DNA of 64,000 nt, taken from the NCBI RefSeq assembly GCF_018986735.1, contig NZ_CP065521.1, forward strand, positions 2,108,001 through 2,172,000, in the 5' to 3' direction. The notes below the pieces were generated by a model. It did no database searches. It was not told where the DNA came from and worked only from the letters and a program-made list of their open reading frames with translations. This DNA is from Schaalia sp. 19OD2882. GTDB taxonomy: Bacteria > Actinomycetota > Actinomycetes > Actinomycetales > Actinomycetaceae. Shown one piece after another: positions 20,471 to 36,942 of this stretch. A program made the position numbers and the translations under genes. Position 1 is the stretch's first letter. Every line of letters begins with the position of its first letter.

Positions 20471-22255
20471 TCAGGACAGGGCGGAGTCCAGCAAGGTTCC
20501 CATGACCTGTGCCGCCCACACGCGTTCCTTGGCACCCAGGGGCTGGCGGCCGGCAAGCAGCGCCTGCACGTAGAGTCCCCGAAGGACGGTGGTCCGGGTC
20601 TGCGCAGGGGCCTCGGATCGCACCAGGCGCGCCACGACGGCGCTGTTGAGGTTGAGGACCAGGACCGGCGAGCGGTCCCGGGCAAAGGGGTCGGACACGC
20701 CCAGCACGTCCTCCCACACGCCTGAGGCCGCCGCCCGTGAGGACCTGTCCGCCAGGCGTGAGGCCAGGTCCGGATCGGGCATGTGGACGGCCGGCATCGT
20801 GCCCGGCTCGAAGCGCCGCAGGACGATGCGGCACTCCTGAGGTGGGATCGCCTCCTCCGCCAGGAAGAGCAGGTCCGAGGCTTCGGCCAGCTCCGCCGGC
20901 GTGCACTGGCCGAAGGTCGCGAGGATCTCCTCCGGGTCGACAAGGGCCAGGTCCAGACTGTGCCGGTCCTGGCCGCCGGCGCGCCACCATGCCTGGAGAA
21001 CCGGTTCCTCATTGACGTGACCGGCGTCCACCAACAGGATCCTCTGGGCGCGCGCCACCTCTGCCAGTGCCCGGAACTGGTCGCTGGTGCGGGTCCAGCG
21101 CACCGTGGAGCCCCAGGAGGCGATGTCCTCGAGGGTCATTCCTCCGGCTGTCGTGTCGAAGAGATAGGTGCGGGCCACGACCTCCAGGGTGGAGGCGTCC
21201 TCCAGCGCCACCTGCAGCAGGGCGGATGCGTGGGAGGCAAGGAAGGCGCGGAACCGCCCGGGTGCCACTCTGGAGAGTCGGGCGAGCCAGTCGAGGACGG
21301 TGCTGCCCACCTGGTCGCGGACCAGGTCCATCAGGTCGTCCTCGACCAACTGTTCGCGCGAGGCCGTCGGCCGCAGGTGCTCGGCCCCGGCCACCACTCG
21401 CGTGAAGTAGCACCACATGGGTGCCAAGCGCGCCCCTCCGCGCGAGATGAGCATTCCTTTGACGTGTGCGGTGTCATGTGGGCGGCCCGCAGTCTGCACG
21501 GAGTCCGCCACGAAGGCGACACCCTTCAGGCCTGCCACGGGAACGTCCAGGTCGATGACGTCCAGGGGCGTGAAGGACAGGTGCTGTTCGCACCACAGGA
21601 CGCGTTCATGGTGGCTGAGCTCCCACACCGGGGTGGTGCGGCAGTGCAGGGTGGTCTCCCCGCCGGCCTCGACCCGCAGGTCCAGGGGCAGCAATTCGGC
21701 GAACTCGTCGACCAGGGCGCGCACGGTGGCCGGCCTCGTCCATTCCTCGTGGGGGCGCGGAGCCAGGCTCACCCGGGTGCCGGGGCTCGGCAGGGCGCCC
21801 TCGTCCCCGGGGCCGAGGGTGCGGACCGCGTAGCTGCCGTCGACCCTGCCCGTCCATTCGACGGTCGGGGCGTTCGGGGTGGTGGCGCTGCGGGAGTGGA
21901 CGGTGATCGTGTCGCTGACCATGAAGCAGGAGAGCAGGCCGATGCCGAACTGTCCGAGGAAGTCGCCTCGCGCCATCCCCAGCTCGTCGCGTTTGGAGGA
22001 GGAGCCGATCGTCGCCAGGAAGGTGGCCGCCTGGTTGAAGGTGAGCCCAATGCCGCTGTCTGTGCAGGTCAGGCGGTCATCGGTGATGCGGATGTCGACG
22101 CGGGCGGGTGCGCTGGGGTCGAGGGCGCGCCGGGCCAGGATCGCGTCGTGGGCGTTCTGGACGAGTTCACGCACATACACACGCGGCCCGGAGTACAGGT
22201 GGCGTGAAAGCAATTCGACCATGCCGCGCAGATCGACGCGGAAGGTGGCGTCCAT
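20471..22255 (-). CDS. Hsp90 (HtpG)-like GHKL ATPase
   Basis: 594 aa from ATG 22255 (GGAG 9 bases upstream); HtpG is usually about 620. The N-terminal ATPase keeps the catalytic set: Glu30 and Asn34 in VRELVQNAHDAI, DSGIG at 66-70, and lid GQFGIG at 101-106. The middle domain has the SRE motif (TASREQLVEDD) that supplies the catalytic Arg in HtpG. The C-terminal third is not recognisable to me and lacks a MEEVD-like tail. Such HtpG-like proteins are annotated 'HSP90 family protein' in actinobacteria without known clients. It heads the operon with two YbjN proteins and a helical-repeat protein. Confidence 0.82.
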   Translation of the reverse strand: MDATFRVDLRGMVELLSRHLYSGPRVYVRELVQNAHDAILARRALDPSAPARVDIRITDDRLTCTDSGIGLTFNQAATFLATIGSSSKRDELGMARGDFLGQFGIGLLSCFMVSDTITVHSRSATTPNAPTVEWTGRVDGSYAVRTLGPGDEGALPSPGTRVSLAPRPHEEWTRPATVRALVDEFAELLPLDLRVEAGGETTLHCRTTPVWELSHHERVLWCEQHLSFTPLDVIDLDVPVAGLKGVAFVADSVQTAGRPHDTAHVKGMLISRGGARLAPMWCYFTRVVAGAEHLRPTASREQLVEDDLMDLVRDQVGSTVLDWLARLSRVAPGRFRAFLASHASALLQVALEDASTLEVVARTYLFDTTAGGMTLEDIASWGSTVRWTRTSDQFRALAEVARAQRILLVDAGHVNEEPVLQAWWRAGGQDRHSLDLALVDPEEILATFGQCTPAELAEASDLLFLAEEAIPPQECRIVLRRFEPGTMPAVHMPDPDLASRLADRSSRAAASGVWEDVLGVSDPFARDRSPVLVLNLNSAVVARLVRSEAPAQTRTTVLRGLYVQALLAGRQPLGAKERVWAAQVMGTLLDSALS

Positions 22256-22364
22256 GCAGGTCTTCTCCGTTCGACTCGGGCCCCGGCCCCCATCCTTGCG
22301 CACATCCTCCCATCTGCGGGCCTCAACGCACCTTGCGCCAGGAGTCGACCGGACGGTGCTGACC

Positions 22365-22401
22365 GACGAATCTCACGGGAGGAGGGACGAATCTCACGGG
22401 A
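22365..22401. repeat. Two direct 16-bp repeats upstream of the Hsp90-like operon
   Basis: GACGAATCTCACGGGA occurs exactly twice (22365-22380 and 22386-22401), 21 bases apart, i.e. two helical turns. A partial copy (CTCACGGG) follows near 22425. The repeats lie between the rpoC terminator and the Hsp90-like start, 110-146 bases ahead of it, which suits an activator or repressor site. No known consensus matched. Confidence 0.6.
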
Positions 22402-22407
22402 AGACGG

Positions 22408-22447
22408 GGCGGCCCCTGCATTCCCTCACGGGTTCGCAGGGGCCGCC
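22408..22447 (-). terminator. Terminator hairpin after rpoC
   Basis: Perfect 12-bp inverted repeat (22408-22419 and 22436-22447), 15 bases past the rpoC stop. No strong T-run. Confidence 0.65.
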
Positions 22448-22461
22448 GAGTCGGTTGCCAC

Positions 22462-26373
<3,912 letters not shown>

Positions 26374-26390
26374 CGTTTACTCCTCAGTTC

Positions 26391-29870
<3,480 letters not shown>

Positions 29871-30003
29871 GGGGGTCCTTCCGGGCGTTGTCCATGCGCG
29901 AACGCTCTTCGCGCCCATTACCTGACTCCGTCCGCTTTCCGCCAAGCGCCGGTTACGGCGGGTGGGTACGGGTCACCTCGGGCACACGAAGGCGCAAACT
30001 CTC

Positions 30004-30032
30004 ACACTAGGACGGGGAGGCGCCCAGGACAA
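30004..30032 (-). promoter_or_regulatory. Probable rpoBC promoter
   Basis: On the minus strand, TTGTCC (30027-30032) and TAGTGT (30004-30009) are spaced 17 bases, about 130 bases ahead of the rpoB start. It lies downstream of the tRNA-Asn terminator, so rpoBC appears separable from rplJL here. Confidence 0.55.
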
Positions 30033-30118
30033 GGCCGACCAAGGCGATGTGTGCAGATTCACGCAGGCCAAGGCGCGACCGGCATCCTGCCGCGAGGGCG
30101 GGAGTGCGCAAAAGAGGG

Positions 30119-30144
30119 AACCCCCGGGTCCGGGCCCGGGGGTT
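30119..30144 (-). terminator. Terminator after tRNA-Asn
   Basis: Perfect 10-bp stem (30119-30128 / 30135-30144) with a 6-base loop, followed on the minus strand by CCCTCTTTTG. It starts 8 bases past the tRNA 3' end. Confidence 0.8.
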
Positions 30145-30151
30145 CGTGCTG

Positions 30152-30223
<72 letters not shown>

Positions 30224-30293
30224 ATGCGCGGTTGCGTGTGGAACTCTAGCCATGCGGAGTCCCCGGTGGCAAATCCGCACAGGGAGGTGAAGG

Positions 30294-31355
30294 TCACGCC
30301 CCCGCCCTCGTCCCGGTCAGGGCATGCGGTGCCCGCCACAACCACGGCGCCCAGGTGCGGGTCAACCACCACAGGGCCAGCGCCCCGGCCACACCCGCCA
30401 CGGTGCCCGCCGCGATGTGCACGACGGGGGCCTGGACCCCGACCTTGACCAGTAGGATCCTCGTCGCCGCAAGGGCCAACACGTGGGCCAGGAAGATCTC
30501 CAGGGAGCGCCTGCCCACAGCGGCCACCCAGCCCGCACCCCACCGGGTGCGGGCCAGGAGTGCCGACACGGCCACGACCGCAACGACCCCCAGCAGGGTC
30601 GCAAGGACGCTCAGCCCCACACTCACTGGAGTGCGCACGAGTTTGGAGTACGTGGGTCCGGCGGCAGGGGTCCACGCGACCAGCGCCGCCCACCCGAGAC
30701 CCGCCGCAGCAGCGATGCCCGCAAGTTCTGCGAGGCCGCGCCCTTCGACCAGGGCGACCACGCGCGGCAGGGCGACGATGGAGGCCAGGACGAAGATGGC
30801 GGTCATGCCATGTCCCTGCAGGCCCGCCACAGGGCCGAAGAGGCCCCACACGCAGACGCTGAGGACGACCGAGGCCGCACCGAGGACCCAGGCGCGCCAA
30901 GGCGAGGCCCAGGGCCGGACGAGGGCGACGAGAAGGCTCACCACGGCGATCCACGGGAAGAACCACATGTGGCTCTGCGGGTGCACGAGGTCCAGGACGG
31001 CCCACCAGTCCTTGCCGTTGTTCACCGAGGAGGCCAGGAGCACCTGGAGACTGCCCTGGAGCAGACTCCACAGCACGTAGAGCCACGCGAAGTCGACGAG
31101 GCGCCGACGCAGGTAGGGGCCAGCGCCGCGCCGCTGCACGCTGCCCGCGACGACCAGGCCGGCGGCGAAGGCGAAGACGGCCAGGTGAACGGAGTAGATG
31201 GCGCGGTCGACCAGCGGGTACCAGCCCCCGGCCGATTCGACGAGGCCGGCATTGGCAAGGCCGCGGATGACGTGGCCGGCGACGATCAGGACGATGGCCA
31301 CGGCCTTGGCGACGTCCAATGTGGCATCCCTGCGGGTGGCGGGCCTGTCGTTCAC
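30294..31355 (-). CDS. Acyltransferase family 3 membrane protein
   Basis: 353 aa if started at GTG 31355 (V-NDRPATRRDATLDVAKA); the frame opens 8 codons earlier and neither start has a strong ribosome site. About ten membrane segments. The N-terminal LDVAKAVAIVLIVAGHVI matches the LDxLRgxAhxxVhxgH opening of Acyltransf_3/OafA-type O-acyltransferases, whose His is thought to take part in acyl transfer. These enzymes acylate cell-surface sugars or other extracytoplasmic targets; the target is unknown. It stands alone between two tRNA genes inside the rpl-rpo region. Confidence 0.75.
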   Translation of the reverse strand: MNDRPATRRDATLDVAKAVAIVLIVAGHVIRGLANAGLVESAGGWYPLVDRAIYSVHLAVFAFAAGLVVAGSVQRRGAGPYLRRRLVDFAWLYVLWSLLQGSLQVLLASSVNNGKDWWAVLDLVHPQSHMWFFPWIAVVSLLVALVRPWASPWRAWVLGAASVVLSVCVWGLFGPVAGLQGHGMTAIFVLASIVALPRVVALVEGRGLAELAGIAAAAGLGWAALVAWTPAAGPTYSKLVRTPVSVGLSVLATLLGVVAVVAVSALLARTRWGAGWVAAVGRRSLEIFLAHVLALAATRILLVKVGVQAPVVHIAAGTVAGVAGALALWWLTRTWAPWLWRAPHALTGTRAGA

Positions 31356-31413
31356 GGCCCAGAGTCTAGCAACGCCCACGAAGGCCGACCCCGCCTGCCT
31401 GTACCCTTGTAGT

Positions 31414-31490
31414 GCCCCAGTAGCTCAGTCGGTCAGAGCATCGGACTCATAATCCGCGGGTCGCCGGTTCAAGCCCGGCCTGGGGCACCA
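31414..31490 (+). tRNA. tRNA-Met (anticodon CAT)
   Basis: 77 nt including encoded CCA. Acceptor GCCCCAG/CTGGGGC, anticodon loop CTCATAA, T-arm CCGGTTCAAGCCCGG. A CAT anticodon could also mean tRNA-Ile2 after lysidine modification; identity elements were not decisive. It lacks the initiator-type features. Confidence 0.88.
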
Positions 31491-31518
31491 CGACCGTCCC
31501 GTCCGGGACGGACGCCAA

Positions 31519-31550
31519 GCGCCCCGGGAACCGTGCGGTTCCCGGGGCGC
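31519..31550. terminator. Bidirectional terminator between tRNA-Met and rplL
   Basis: Perfect 14-bp GC-rich stem (31519-31532 / 31537-31550) with a GTGC loop, between convergent tRNA-Met (plus) and rplL (minus). A second small inverted repeat CCGTCCCG/CGGGACGG lies at about 31494-31511, nearer the tRNA. Confidence 0.78.
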
Positions 31551-31615
31551 TGCGGCTTCGAGCCGAGTCCCTGCGCCCTGCGACGCCGAGTCGCGTCAGG
31601 GGCAGGAGGTGAGGG

Positions 31616-32002
31616 TCACTTGAGGGTGACCTTGCCGCCGGCCTCTTCGATCTCGGCCTTGGCCTTCTCGGCGTCTTCCTTCTTGGCGTTCTCGAAGATG
31701 GTCGAGGGGGCGCCGTCGACGAGGTCCTTGGCCTCCTTCAGGCCCAGGCCGGTCAGGGCCTTGACGGCCTTGACGACGGCGATCTTCTTGTCGCCGGCCG
31801 ATTCGAGGACGACCTCGAACTCGGACTTCTCCTCCTCGGCCTCGGCCTCGCCGGCGGCAGGGGCGGCGGCGACGGCGACAGCGGCCGGGGCGGCGGCGGT
31901 CACGTCGAAGACCTCTTCGAAGAGCTTGACGAACTCGGAGAGCTCGATGAGGGTCATTTCCTTGAAAGCGTCGATGAGCTCGTCGTTGGAGAGCTTGGCC
32001 AT
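31616..32002 (-). CDS. rplL: 50S ribosomal protein L7/L12
   Basis: 128 aa from ATG 32002 (AAGGA 8 bases upstream; an in-frame ATG 9 bases earlier is less well placed). Forms the ribosomal stalk that recruits translation GTPases. N-terminal dimer domain [13 protein letters not shown], Ala-rich hinge (residues about 35-60), and C-terminal domain [20 protein letters not shown] are typical. Follows rplJ by 67 bases. Confidence 0.98.
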   Translation of the reverse strand: MAKLSNDELIDAFKEMTLIELSEFVKLFEEVFDVTAAAPAAVAVAAAPAAGEAEAEEEKSEFEVVLESAGDKKIAVVKAVKALTGLGLKEAKDLVDGAPSTIFENAKKEDAEKAKAEIEEAGGKVTLK

Positions 32003-32069
32003 GATTGGCATCCTTCCTGATTGGACCTGCTACGCGAGCAGTGGGTTGGTGTATCCGGCTGCGACCGCG

Positions 32070-32591
32070 TCAGGCCGCTTCGCCCTGCTTCTCGCGCAGG
32101 GCGTCGATGGTGCGCACCGCCTTGGACGGGAGCGCGGTGAAGGCGTACGCCGCCTGGGAGATCTTCGCCTTGAGGACACCTGCGGCCTTGGCCAGCAGGA
32201 CCTCGCGGGACTCCAGGTCGGCGAGCTTCTTGACACCCTCTGCGGAAAGCGCTGCGCCTTCCATGGCGCCGGACTTCAGCACCAGCATCGGGTTCGCCTT
32301 GGCAAAATCACGCAGCGTCTTGGCGACCTCGACCGGGTCACCCGTGACGAACGCGATGGCGGTGGGGCCCTTGAGGTCCTCCACGAGGAAGTCGAGTCCG
32401 ACCTCCTGCGCCGCCAGACGCGCCAGCGTGTTCTTCACCACGGCGTAGTTCGCGTTCTCACCCAGGCCGCGACGCAGCTCCTTGAGCTGCCCCACGGTCA
32501 GGCCGCGGTACTCAGTCAGCACGACGGCACCGGCCTCGCGGAACTGCTCCACGAGTTCGGCGACGGCGGCCACCTTGTCAGACCTCGCCAT
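32070..32591 (-). CDS. rplJ: 50S ribosomal protein L10
   Basis: 173 aa from ATG 32591 with AAGGAGG 5 bases upstream. Base of the L7/L12 stalk. Begins [21 protein letters not shown]; the family core [17 protein letters not shown] is present, and the C-terminal helix binds L7/L12 dimers. Preceded by a structured leader that probably mediates autoregulation. Confidence 0.98.
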   Translation of the reverse strand: MARSDKVAAVAELVEQFREAGAVVLTEYRGLTVGQLKELRRGLGENANYAVVKNTLARLAAQEVGLDFLVEDLKGPTAIAFVTGDPVEVAKTLRDFAKANPMLVLKSGAMEGAALSAEGVKKLADLESREVLLAKAAGVLKAKISQAAYAFTALPSKAVRTIDALREKQGEAA

Positions 32592-32755
32592 GGTCCTCCT
32601 TCCAGTTGTGTGCCGCCGGCCCATGTGAAGAGCCCGGCACGCAGGCAAGCGCACCGGGCTCGAAAGTCCGTTCCCGCACGAGGGCGGGTCACTCACCTGC
32701 GTCGGTTGCTCCAGCATTTCGTCCCGGGGTCCCGGGCGTCCGACGGTCTTCGGCG
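32592..32755 (-). promoter_or_regulatory. Probable L10 leader RNA of rplJL
   Basis: Leader of about 160 bases between the promoter and rplJ. It contains a stem GAGCCCGG/CCGGGCTC (32630-32661 on the plus numbering) with internal bulges, as expected of the L10(L12)4 binding leader that represses rplJL translation. Called from position and structure; sequence match to the family was not tested. Confidence 0.5.
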
Positions 32756-32761
32756 GGGACC

Positions 32762-32791
32762 ACGCTATCAGGCGGGCACCGTGAGCTCCAA
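32762..32791 (-). promoter_or_regulatory. Probable rplJL promoter
   Basis: On the minus strand, TTGGAG (32786-32791) and TAGCGT (32762-32767) are spaced 18 bases, about 170 bases ahead of rplJ. Confidence 0.5.
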
Positions 32792-32877
32792 GCCGCGCAA
32801 GTGTGCAACCCGACACCGCCCCATTGGCGCCACCTCAGGGGTGAGCCGCCTCGACGGCACACCCCGTCGGACAGGAC

Positions 32878-32910
32878 TGCGCCCCGACGACCATCGGCCG
32901 TCGGGGCGCA
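32878..32910 (-). terminator. Terminator hairpin after rplA
   Basis: Perfect 12-bp stem (32878-32889 / 32899-32910) with a 9-base loop, about 30 bases past the rplA stop and before the rplJ promoter. It separates the rplKA and rplJL units. Confidence 0.7.
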
Positions 32911-32941
32911 GCGCCAACAGAGTCCCTCTGTCCGACTCCGA

Positions 32942-33658
32942 TCAGGAAGCGTCCTGGGAGGTGAGGTTGCGCGTCTTGGTGACGTCCAGCGGGATGCCGG
33001 GGCCCATCGTCGTGGAGACGGTGCCCTTGGAGATGTAGCGGCCCTTGGCGCTGGAGGGCTTCAGGCGCAGCACCTCTTCCAGGACTGCCGCGTAGTTCTC
33101 GGCCAGCTGGACGGCGTCGAAGGAGGACTTGCCGACGATGAACGCCAGGTTGGCGTGCTTGTCGACGCGGAACTCGATACGACCGCCCTTGATCTCACGG
33201 ATCGCCTTGGCCACGTCCATGGTCACGGTGCCGGTCTTCGGGTTCGGCATGAGGCCACGCGGGCCGAGGACGCGGCCCAGGCGGCCGACCTTGCCCATGA
33301 GGTCGGGGGTGGCGACGGCCACGTCGAAGTCGGTGTAGCCCTTGGCGACCTTCTCGATCAGCTCGTCGCCGCCGACCTCGTCGGCCCCGGCCTCGATGGC
33401 CTCCTGCGCACGCTCACCAACGGCGAAGACCAAGACCCGGGAGGTCTTGCCGGTGCCGTGCGGCAGGTTGACGGTGCCGCGGACCATCTGGTCCGCCTTG
33501 CGGGGGTCGACGCCCAGTCGCAGCACGACCTCGACGGTCGAGTCGAACTTGGTGACGGTGGTGTCCTTGGCCAGCTGGAAGGCGGCCAGGGGGGCGTAGA
33601 TCTCGCCTGCGTGGATCTTCTCCGCCGCAGCGCGGTAGCCCTTGGAGCGCTTGGTCAT
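32942..33658 (-). CDS. rplA: 50S ribosomal protein L1
   Basis: 238 aa. Forms the L1 stalk at the ribosomal E site, and represses its operon in other bacteria. Starts [19 protein letters not shown], with the conserved [34 protein letters not shown] and [11 protein letters not shown] segments. Sits 64 bases after rplK and is followed by a terminator. Confidence 0.99.
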   Translation of the reverse strand: MTKRSKGYRAAAEKIHAGEIYAPLAAFQLAKDTTVTKFDSTVEVVLRLGVDPRKADQMVRGTVNLPHGTGKTSRVLVFAVGERAQEAIEAGADEVGGDELIEKVAKGYTDFDVAVATPDLMGKVGRLGRVLGPRGLMPNPKTGTVTMDVAKAIREIKGGRIEFRVDKHANLAFIVGKSSFDAVQLAENYAAVLEEVLRLKPSSAKGRYISKGTVSTTMGPGIPLDVTKTRNLTSQDAS

Positions 33659-33722
33659 TCTGCTTCTTCTCCTTGCAGTCGTGGGTGCCGGGCAGCGCCT
33701 GCCCTACCACTGGGATGTCTGG

Positions 33723-34154
33723 TCAGCCTTCGACGGTGATGCCCATGGAGCGGGCGGTGCCGGCGATGATCTTCGTGGCGGCGTCGAGGTCGTTCGCGTT
33801 GAGGTCGACGAGCTTGGCCTGGGCGATCTCACGGACCTGGTCGGCGGTGATGGAGCCGACCTTCTCCGTGTTCGGACGGCCGGAGGCCTTCTGGACACCC
33901 GCGGCCTTCTTGATCATCTCCGAGGCCGGAGGCGTCTTGAGGACGAAGGTGAAGGAACGGTCCTCGTACACGGTGATCTCGACCGGGACGATCGAACCAC
34001 GCTGGGCCTCGGTGGCCGCGTTGTACGCCTTCGTGAACTCGACGATGTTGACGCCGTGCTGGCCCAGTGCGGGGCCGACGGGCGGAGCAGGGGTCGCGGC
34101 GCCAGCTGCGATCTGCAGCTTGATCAGGCCGGTGACCTTCTTCTTCGGTGCCAT
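33723..34154 (-). CDS. rplK: 50S ribosomal protein L11
   Basis: 143 aa from ATG 34154, the family length. Binds the GTPase centre of 23S rRNA and supports RelA activation. [20 protein letters not shown] and [14 protein letters not shown] are diagnostic, including the Pro residues linked to thiopeptide binding. The frame runs further upstream but only this start has AAAGAAAGA nearby and the right length. Confidence 0.98.
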
Positions 34155-34302
34155 TTTCGGGTCTTTCTTTCTCTGCGGTGCCACAGCGTTCGCTGCGGCG
34201 ACGTGCGCGGCGCGGGCACACCCGTCCCGCGTGCGCACGAAGGATGATCGTATCGCGCGCGCCCACTCGTTCCCAAGTTCGGGTGCGCGACCTCACTGCG
34301 GC

Positions 34303-35022
34303 TCAGGCGTCGAGCTTCTTGACCTGGTCGAAGGACAGTTCCAGCGGGGTCTCGCGCTCGAAGATGGTGACCAGGACCTTGATCTTGCGGGTCTCGGGCA
34401 TGATCTCGGAGACGGTGGCGCTCATGGATTCGAAAGGACCGTCGACGACGGTGACGACCTCTCCGACCTCGTAGGCGACCTTGACGCTCTGGACGGGTGC
34501 AGGTCCGGCCTTGGCGGCCACCGACGCCTCTTCCAGGACGGCGGGGGCCAGCATGGACACGACCTCGTCGAGGGACAGGGGCACGGGGTTGTGCTGGTCG
34601 CCGACGAAGCCGGTGACGGCGGGGGTCTCCTTGACGACGCGGTAGGGGTCGGAGCTGCGACCCTCCTCGTCCTCGTCCTCACGCATGTCCATGCACACCA
34701 GGACGTAGCCGGGGATCTGGACCCGGCGCACGCGCTTCTTGACCGAGCCGCGGTACTCGTCGACGAACTCCACGGGCACCTCGACCCGGAAGATGGAGTC
34801 CTCCATGTTCTGGGACTCGATGCGCTGCTCGAGATTCGACTTCACCTTCCACTCGTGGCCGGAGTAGGTGTGCAGGACGTACCAGTCGCCACGCTGGGCG
34901 CGCAGGTCCTTGCGCAGTTGCTCCAGGGGGTCCACCTCGCCGGTCCGGGCGGCAGGCTCCGTCGACTCGGCAGCCTCGGGTGCGGTCTGGTCGGTGGCAG
35001 TGGTCTCGAACTCGTCGCTCAT
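34303..35022 (-). CDS. nusG: Transcription termination/antitermination factor NusG
   Basis: 239 aa from ATG 35022 (GAGGAG about 14 bases upstream). The first 50 residues are an acidic, low-complexity extension common in actinobacterial NusG. The NGN domain starts at [15 protein letters not shown], and the KOW domain includes [15 protein letters not shown]. It binds RNA polymerase and Rho. Lies 86 bases after secE and about 150 before rplK. Confidence 0.97.
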   Translation of the reverse strand: MSDEFETTATDQTAPEAAESTEPAARTGEVDPLEQLRKDLRAQRGDWYVLHTYSGHEWKVKSNLEQRIESQNMEDSIFRVEVPVEFVDEYRGSVKKRVRRVQIPGYVLVCMDMREDEDEEGRSSDPYRVVKETPAVTGFVGDQHNPVPLSLDEVVSMLAPAVLEEASVAAKAGPAPVQSVKVAYEVGEVVTVVDGPFESMSATVSEIMPETRKIKVLVTIFERETPLELSFDQVKKLDA

Positions 35023-35117
35023 GGGGCTCACTCTCCTCGGTGTCGCTGTTGCGACGGTGGGGCCGCTCCGGTGAAAAAACCCGCCTGCAGCTTCCTGCGG
35101 GCGGGTCGTTCCTCGGG

Positions 35118-35411
35118 TCAGCCGAAGACGTATGCGCTCAGTTTACCGAATCCGTAGTCCATGAGCCCCGTCAAAACCATGATGACCGCCACAAAAACCG
35201 TCACCACGAGGAAGTAGGTCCACGTCTCCTCAGGAGTCGGGTACGTGACCTTCTTGAGTTCGGCGATCACCTGGGAGATGAAGATGACGACCCTGCGGAG
35301 GACTCCGGGACGGGTCTGCTCGGACTCGGGCGAGGCGTCACGCTTGCGGGTCGCCCTGCCCTTCTTCGCGGTGGTACCGCGGCCGGGCCGGATGGCCTCT
35401 GCGTCACTCAT
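35118..35411 (-). CDS. secE: Preprotein translocase subunit SecE
   Basis: 97 aa from ATG 35411 with GGAGGAG 5 bases upstream. A basic N-terminal tail precedes the amphipathic helix [17 protein letters not shown], the SecE hallmark. One membrane helix [19 protein letters not shown] follows. It clamps SecY in the Sec channel. The gene follows tRNA-Trp, as in most actinobacteria. Confidence 0.96.
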   Translation of the reverse strand: MSDAEAIRPGRGTTAKKGRATRKRDASPESEQTRPGVLRRVVIFISQVIAELKKVTYPTPEETWTYFLVVTVFVAVIMVLTGLMDYGFGKLSAYVFG

Positions 35412-35443
35412 CGGGCTCCTCCCCCAAGGTGGGTCACTGTGTG

Positions 35444-35519
35444 TGGCAGGGCAGGCGGGACTCGAACCCACAACCGCCGGTTTTGGAGACCGGTGCGCTA
35501 CCAATTGCGCCACTGCCCT
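35444..35519 (-). tRNA. tRNA-Trp (anticodon CCA)
   Basis: 76 nt with encoded CCA. Acceptor AGGGCAG/CTGCCCT, anticodon loop CTCCAAA on stem CCGGT/ACCGG, T-arm with GGGTTCGAGTCCC. Located 33 bases ahead of secE, so probably co-transcribed with it. Confidence 0.96.
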
Positions 35520-35664
35520 GTTGCGGGCGCTCACTCCGAAGTGGAGGGCCGCGACCCGCTCGATGGAGTCTAGGGGATGCCCGGCGAAGGTGTCCAACCA
35601 CGTGGCCGTGACCACACGGTGCACATTCCACTCACGCGCGCGCCCGACATGGGACCATGGAGCC

Positions 35665-36879
35665 GTGACGACTGAACCTCGCTCCCGTGTCTGTGCCCGT
35701 TTCGCCGCCATCACGCCTTCGGCCACCCTGGCCGTGGACGCCAAGGCCAAGGCCCTCAAGGCCCAGGGCCGCCCCGTCATCGGCTTCGGTGCGGGCGAAC
35801 CCGACTTCCCGACCCCCGACTACATCGTCGAAGCCGCCCTGGAGGCCGCCAAGGATCCGGCGATGCACCGCTACACGCCGGCCGCGGGCCTTCCGGCCCT
35901 GCGCGAGGCGATTGCCGCCAAGACCCTGCGCGATTCCGGCTACGAGGTCCGCCCCGGAGACGTCCTGGTCACCAATGGCGGAAAGCAGGCCGTCTTCCAG
36001 GCCTTCGCCGCCATCCTCGACCCGGGCGACGAGGCGATCCTGCCCACCCCCTACTGGACCACCTACCCGGAGGTCGTCAAGCTGGCCGGCGCCACCCCCG
36101 TCGAGGTCTTCGCCGGCGCCGACCAGGACTACAAGGTCACCGTCGAGCAGCTCGAGGCCGCCCGCACCCCGCGCACGAAGGTCCTCCTGCACTGCTCACC
36201 GTCGAACCCCACCGGCTCGGTGTACACCCCGGAGGAGACCATCGCGATTGGCCGGTGGGCACTCGAACACGGCATCTGGGTCGTCACCGACGAAATCTAC
36301 GAGCACCTCGTCTACGAGGACGCCGCCCCCGCGCACATCCTCGCCCTGGTGCCTGAGTTGGCCGACCGGACGATCGTCCTCAACGGTGTGGCCAAGACCT
36401 ACGCGATGACCGGCTGGCGGGTGGGCTGGATGGTCGGCCCCACGGATGTCATCAAGGCGGCCACCTCCTTCCAGTCGCACCTGACCTCGAATGTGTCCAA
36501 CGTCGCCCAGCGCGCCGCCCTGGCCGCCGTGTCGGGTCCGCTGGACGCCGTCCACGAGATGCGCCGGGCCTTCGACCGTCGCCGCCGCACCATGGTGACC
36601 ATGCTCTCCGAGATCCAGGGCCTGGAGGTCCCGACCCCGAAGGGCGCCTTCTACGCCTTCCCCAGCGTGGAGGGGATCCTGGGCAAGCAGATCCGCGGGA
36701 CCGTCCCCACCACTTCGGCGCAGCTGGCGGACCTCATCCTGTCCGAGGTCGAGGTCGCCGTGGTCCCCTCGGAGGCCTTCGGACCGTCGGGGTACATCCG
36801 ACTGTCCTACGCCTTGGCGGACGAGGACCTGGTCGAAGGCGTCGGACGCATCCGGGAGCTGCTGGCCGAGGCCCGCTGA
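35665..36879 (+). CDS. Pyridoxal-phosphate aminotransferase, class I (aspartate type)
   Basis: 404 aa from GTG 35665. Fold type I aminotransferase near AspC/AspAT-Ib: [22 protein letters not shown], the substrate/PLP Asn in [11 protein letters not shown], Asp in [10 protein letters not shown], and the PLP Lys in [15 protein letters not shown]. The Arg that binds the alpha-carboxylate is in GYIRLSYA. Transfers amino groups between aspartate (or a similar acid) and 2-oxoglutarate. Divergent from tRNA-Trp/secE. aspC is the best-fitting name but the substrate is not proven. Confidence 0.92.
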   Translation: MTTEPRSRVCARFAAITPSATLAVDAKAKALKAQGRPVIGFGAGEPDFPTPDYIVEAALEAAKDPAMHRYTPAAGLPALREAIAAKTLRDSGYEVRPGDVLVTNGGKQAVFQAFAAILDPGDEAILPTPYWTTYPEVVKLAGATPVEVFAGADQDYKVTVEQLEAARTPRTKVLLHCSPSNPTGSVYTPEETIAIGRWALEHGIWVVTDEIYEHLVYEDAAPAHILALVPELADRTIVLNGVAKTYAMTGWRVGWMVGPTDVIKAATSFQSHLTSNVSNVAQRAALAAVSGPLDAVHEMRRAFDRRRRTMVTMLSEIQGLEVPTPKGAFYAFPSVEGILGKQIRGTVPTTSAQLADLILSEVEVAVVPSEAFGPSGYIRLSYALADEDLVEGVGRIRELLAEAR

Positions 36880-36942
36880 CGCCGCCTCCGGCGCGCGGGC
36901 GGCCGGCACCACGCAGGCCGGCGCATTTGCCACAATGGGGTC

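Noticed and set aside
22365..22425. Possible CRISPR-like repeat
   Set aside because: Only two full copies and a fragment, with a 5-base interval; no spacers and no cas genes.
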